From positions 1 through 38,533 of the forward strand of contig JAJNBA010000011.1 in NCBI GenBank assembly GCA_021155985.1: a stretch of DNA of 38,533 nt, read 5' to 3'. The stretch's first letter is position 1. Every line of letters begins with the position of its first letter. Positions 36,088-38,533 of this stretch are shown here, in pieces. The notes below the pieces were generated by a model. The model was not told the origin of the DNA. It saw nothing but the letters and a program-made list of their open reading frames with translations, and ran no database searches. The translations under genes and the position numbers were made by a program. Origin of the DNA: Actinomycetes bacterium. Lineage in GTDB: Bacteria; Actinomycetota; UBA4738; HRBIN12.

Positions 36088-36812
36088 AGGTCGTCGTGAC
36101 CGGAGGCGGCGCGGTCGGCCGGCATCTCGCGCAGGATCTCACCGATCGCGGCCATGACGTCACGCTGGTCGAGCAGCGGCGGGACCTCGCGGAGAAGCTC
36201 GGCCAGTGGGCCCCGGACACCAGGATCGTCTACGGCGACGCTTGCGAGCCGCGCATCCTCGAGAACGCCGACGTGCGGTCGGCCGATGTGGTGGTCGCCG
36301 CCACCGGCGACGACGAGGACAACCTCGTCACGTCGCTGCTGGCCAAGCAGGAGTTCGGCGTCCCACGCGTGCTCGCGCGGGTCAACCACCCGAAGAACGA
36401 GTGGCTCTTCGATGAGCAATGGGGCGTGGACGCGTCGGTCTCCCCTCCCCACATCCTGACGGCGATGGTCGAGGAGGCCGTCACCGTCGGGGACCTCGTC
36501 CGCCTCCTCCGCCTGGAGGGCGGGAGGGTCGCGCTCGTCGAGATGCGTCTGCCCGAGCGATCGCCGAACGTCGGCCGGGCCCTCTACGAGCTCCGCCTGC
36601 CCACCGACACCACGCTCGTCGCGATCCTCCGGGAGGGACACGTGATGATCCCTCAGCCCGAGACGGCCCTCGCAGCGGGGGACGAGATCGTCGCCCTGTC
36701 GAGCGTCGACTCCGAGGCGTCGCTCCGAGACGTCGTCATGGGGACGGGGACCGGGGCGCCCGGCGCAGCGGGCACCGCGGACACCGGTTCCGACGGCGCT
36801 CCGGACGCGTGA
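36084..36812 (+). CDS. TrkA-family K+ uptake regulatory protein (RCK N + C), second of pair
   Basis: ATGA overlap with the previous gene. MKVVVTGGGAVGRHLAQDLTDRGHDVTLVEQRRDLAEKLGQ...GDACEPRILENADVRSADVVVAATGDDEDNLV. Confidence 0.9.
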   Translation: MKVVVTGGGAVGRHLAQDLTDRGHDVTLVEQRRDLAEKLGQWAPDTRIVYGDACEPRILENADVRSADVVVAATGDDEDNLVTSLLAKQEFGVPRVLARVNHPKNEWLFDEQWGVDASVSPPHILTAMVEEAVTVGDLVRLLRLEGGRVALVEMRLPERSPNVGRALYELRLPTDTTLVAILREGHVMIPQPETALAAGDEIVALSSVDSEASLRDVVMGTGTGAPGAAGTADTGSDGAPDA

Positions 36813-36819
36813 GGTCCGG

Positions 36820-37179
36820 CTAGCCGGCGAACTCCAGGCGTGGGTTGACCATCCGGATCTCTCCCCGGTGATCGGCGAGGACGCCGTCGACCACCACGCG
36901 CTTGCCCAGGGAGAGGCCGCCGATCCCGCGGCGGCCCATGAACACGATCATCACCTCTCCGGTCCCGTCCGAGATCAGCGCCTGGAGCGCCTCCTTGCCC
37001 TCCATGGGGAGGACCGTCATCCGGCGGATCACGCCGGCGACCCGCACAGGTTGTCGAACGGGGGCGGCGGCGATCCGGACGGTTCCCTCGATCGTCTCGG
37101 CCCAGGCTCGGGTCTCTTCGGCGAGACGTGTCTCATCGCTCTCGTTGAGGCGCTCGAGGAGCCGACCGATCAGGCCCAC
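36820..37179 (-). CDS. OB-fold nucleic-acid-binding-like protein
   Basis: [78 protein letters not shown] 37179 or upstream alternatives. Confidence 0.75.
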   Translation of the reverse strand: MGLIGRLLERLNESDETRLAEETRAWAETIEGTVRIAAAPVRQPVRVAGVIRRMTVLPMEGKEALQALISDGTGEVMIVFMGRRGIGGLSLGKRVVVDGVLADHRGEIRMVNPRLEFAG

Positions 37180-37180
37180 G

Positions 37181-38533
37181 TCACGAAGGGGTGGGCGCTC
37201 CGGCCACGTCCCGCTGCTTGATCTCATCGCCCAGCTCGGACTTCCGGGATTTCGAGACCCAGATCATCGACGCCAGCACCACCGCCGCGATCGCGACGAC
37301 CGCCACCCTGATCGCGGTGTCGTCGGTGTGGGAGACGACGATGGGGGCGATCAGTAGGGCGACCAGGTTCATCACCTTGATCAGCGGGTTCAGCGCCGGG
37401 CCAGCCGTGTCCTTGAACGGGTCGCCGACCGTGTCGCCGATCACCGCAGCCGTGTGGGCCTCGCTCCCCTTGCCGCCGTAGTGACCTTCCTCGATGAACT
37501 TCTTCGCGTTGTCCCACGCGCCGCCGGCGTTCGAGAGCATCACGGCGAGCAGCTGACCCGTGAGGATCGAGCCGGCGAGGAACGCGCCGAGCGCCTCGGC
37601 TCCGAGGAAGAACCCCGCGATCACCGGGCTCAGCACGGCCAGCAGGCCCGGGGTCATGAGCTCGCGGAGGGACGTGCGGGTGCAGATGTCGACGACCCGG
37701 CCGTAATCGGGCTTCTCCGTGTAGTCCATGATCCCCGGGTGGTCCCGGAACTGGTTCCGCGCCTCCAGTTCGAGGCCGGCGCTGCCGAGCGCCTCGAAGA
37801 ACGATCCGAAGAGCGAGGTCGCGGCCAGCACGGCCGTCGCGATCGCCATCCCTTTCGTGATCGCCTTCGTCGAGTTGCCGACCGCGTCGAGCCCACCGAG
37901 GATCTCGGCGGGGCGGCCCTCGAACTCGCCCGACATCTCGGCGATCCCCTGCGCGTTGTCCGAGATCGGGCCGTACGTGTCCATCGAGACGACGACGCCG
38001 ACCGTGGTCAGCATCCCCATCCCGGTGAGGGCGATGAAGTAGAGCTGCTCCGCGAGGTTGTCCCCCAGGTAGAAGGACCCCATCACGGCACCGGCGATGA
38101 TCAGCACCGACCACACGGTCGACTCGAGGCCGATCGAGAAGCCGGACAGGATCGTGGTGGCCGGCCCAGTGACCGTCGACTCGGCGATCTCTTGGACGGG
38201 CTTGTACTTCGTGTCGGTGAAGTATTGCGTGAGGACCTGGATCACGCTCGCGAGGACGAGGCCGATCGCGACCGCCGCGGCCGGCCTCCAGTCGTCGAGG
38301 TAGACCTGGGAGAGCACGAACACGGCGCCGGCCGAGATCGCGGCGGACAGGAAGAAGCCACGGTTGATCGCCTTCATCCCGTGCTCGGTCTCGCTCCGCG
38401 GCGTGACCGCGAGGATCCCGATGATCGACGTGATCACGCCGATCGCCCGCACGAACAGCGGGAACATCACGCCCGCGATCGCCCCCAGCTCGGAGTCGGC
38501 GAACGCGGCGGCGCCCAGGATCAGTGAGGCGAC
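37181..38533 (-). CDS. hppA: Membrane-bound proton-translocating pyrophosphatase, N-terminus cut by window edge
   Basis: [128 protein letters not shown]. Frame open to 38533. Confidence 0.95.
   Translation of the reverse strand, partial: VASLILGAAAFADSELGAIAGVMFPLFVRAIGVITSIIGILAVTPRSETEHGMKAINRGFFLSAAISAGAVFVLSQVYLDDWRPAAAVAIGLVLASVIQVLTQYFTDTKYKPVQEIAESTVTGPATTILSGFSIGLESTVWSVLIIAGAVMGSFYLGDNLAEQLYFIALTGMGMLTTVGVVVSMDTYGPISDNAQGIAEMSGEFEGRPAEILGGLDAVGNSTKAITKGMAIATAVLAATSLFGSFFEALGSAGLELEARNQFRDHPGIMDYTEKPDYGRVVDICTRTSLRELMTPGLLAVLSPVIAGFFLGAEALGAFLAGSILTGQLLAVMLSNAGGAWDNAKKFIEEGHYGGKGSEAHTAAVIGDTVGDPFKDTAGPALNPLIKVMNLVALLIAPIVVSHTDDTAIRVAVVAIAAVVLASMIWVSKSRKSELGDEIKQRDVAGAPTPS

Noticed and set aside
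36816-36827. Perfect palindrome CCGGCTAGCCGG between the convergent trkA and OB-fold genes as a bidirectional terminator
   Set aside because: Only 12 bp with no loop or T-tract, and it contains the OB-fold gene stop codon. Not enough for an intrinsic terminator.

Overview
High-GC, gene-dense window with features typical of Actinomycetota: GTG starts, 4-bp stop/start overlaps and TANNNT -10 elements close to start codons. I support about 28 protein-coding genes. I found no rRNA, convincing tRNA, CRISPR array or transposon. There are four main blocks. (1) A co-directional minus-strand run (about 8986 to 1103): REC/degenerate-HTH/class III cyclase, 7TM-type histidine kinase (HK), membrane proteins including a small single-TM ORF, a membrane-anchored cupredoxin, a Usp-Usp-Rieske-FAD reductase fusion, and a stand-alone cNMP-binding domain protein. 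(2) Four tandem paralogous HKs (10304-18688) joined by 4-bp overlaps, bordered by a NarL/LuxR response regulator, a UspA protein and a stand-alone REC protein. (3) Housekeeping genes: HolB, an MFS-Tmk fusion, TopA, DedA and a zinc-ribbon/cyclase/AAA/TPR protein. (4) A potassium-themed locus: kdpD-like/kdpE-like genes, a KimA-like APC permease with a duplicated cytosolic domain, GNAT, a D-2-hydroxyacid dehydrogenase, a divergent TrkA pair, an OB-fold protein and a truncated membrane pyrophosphatase. The best candidates for something undescribed are the phosphorelay/cAMP/redox gene run, the five-kinase paralogue array, and the kdpDE-kimA/trkA intergenic region, which has 11-bp-phased TTCAC repeats and a structured segment ending in a strong hairpin.
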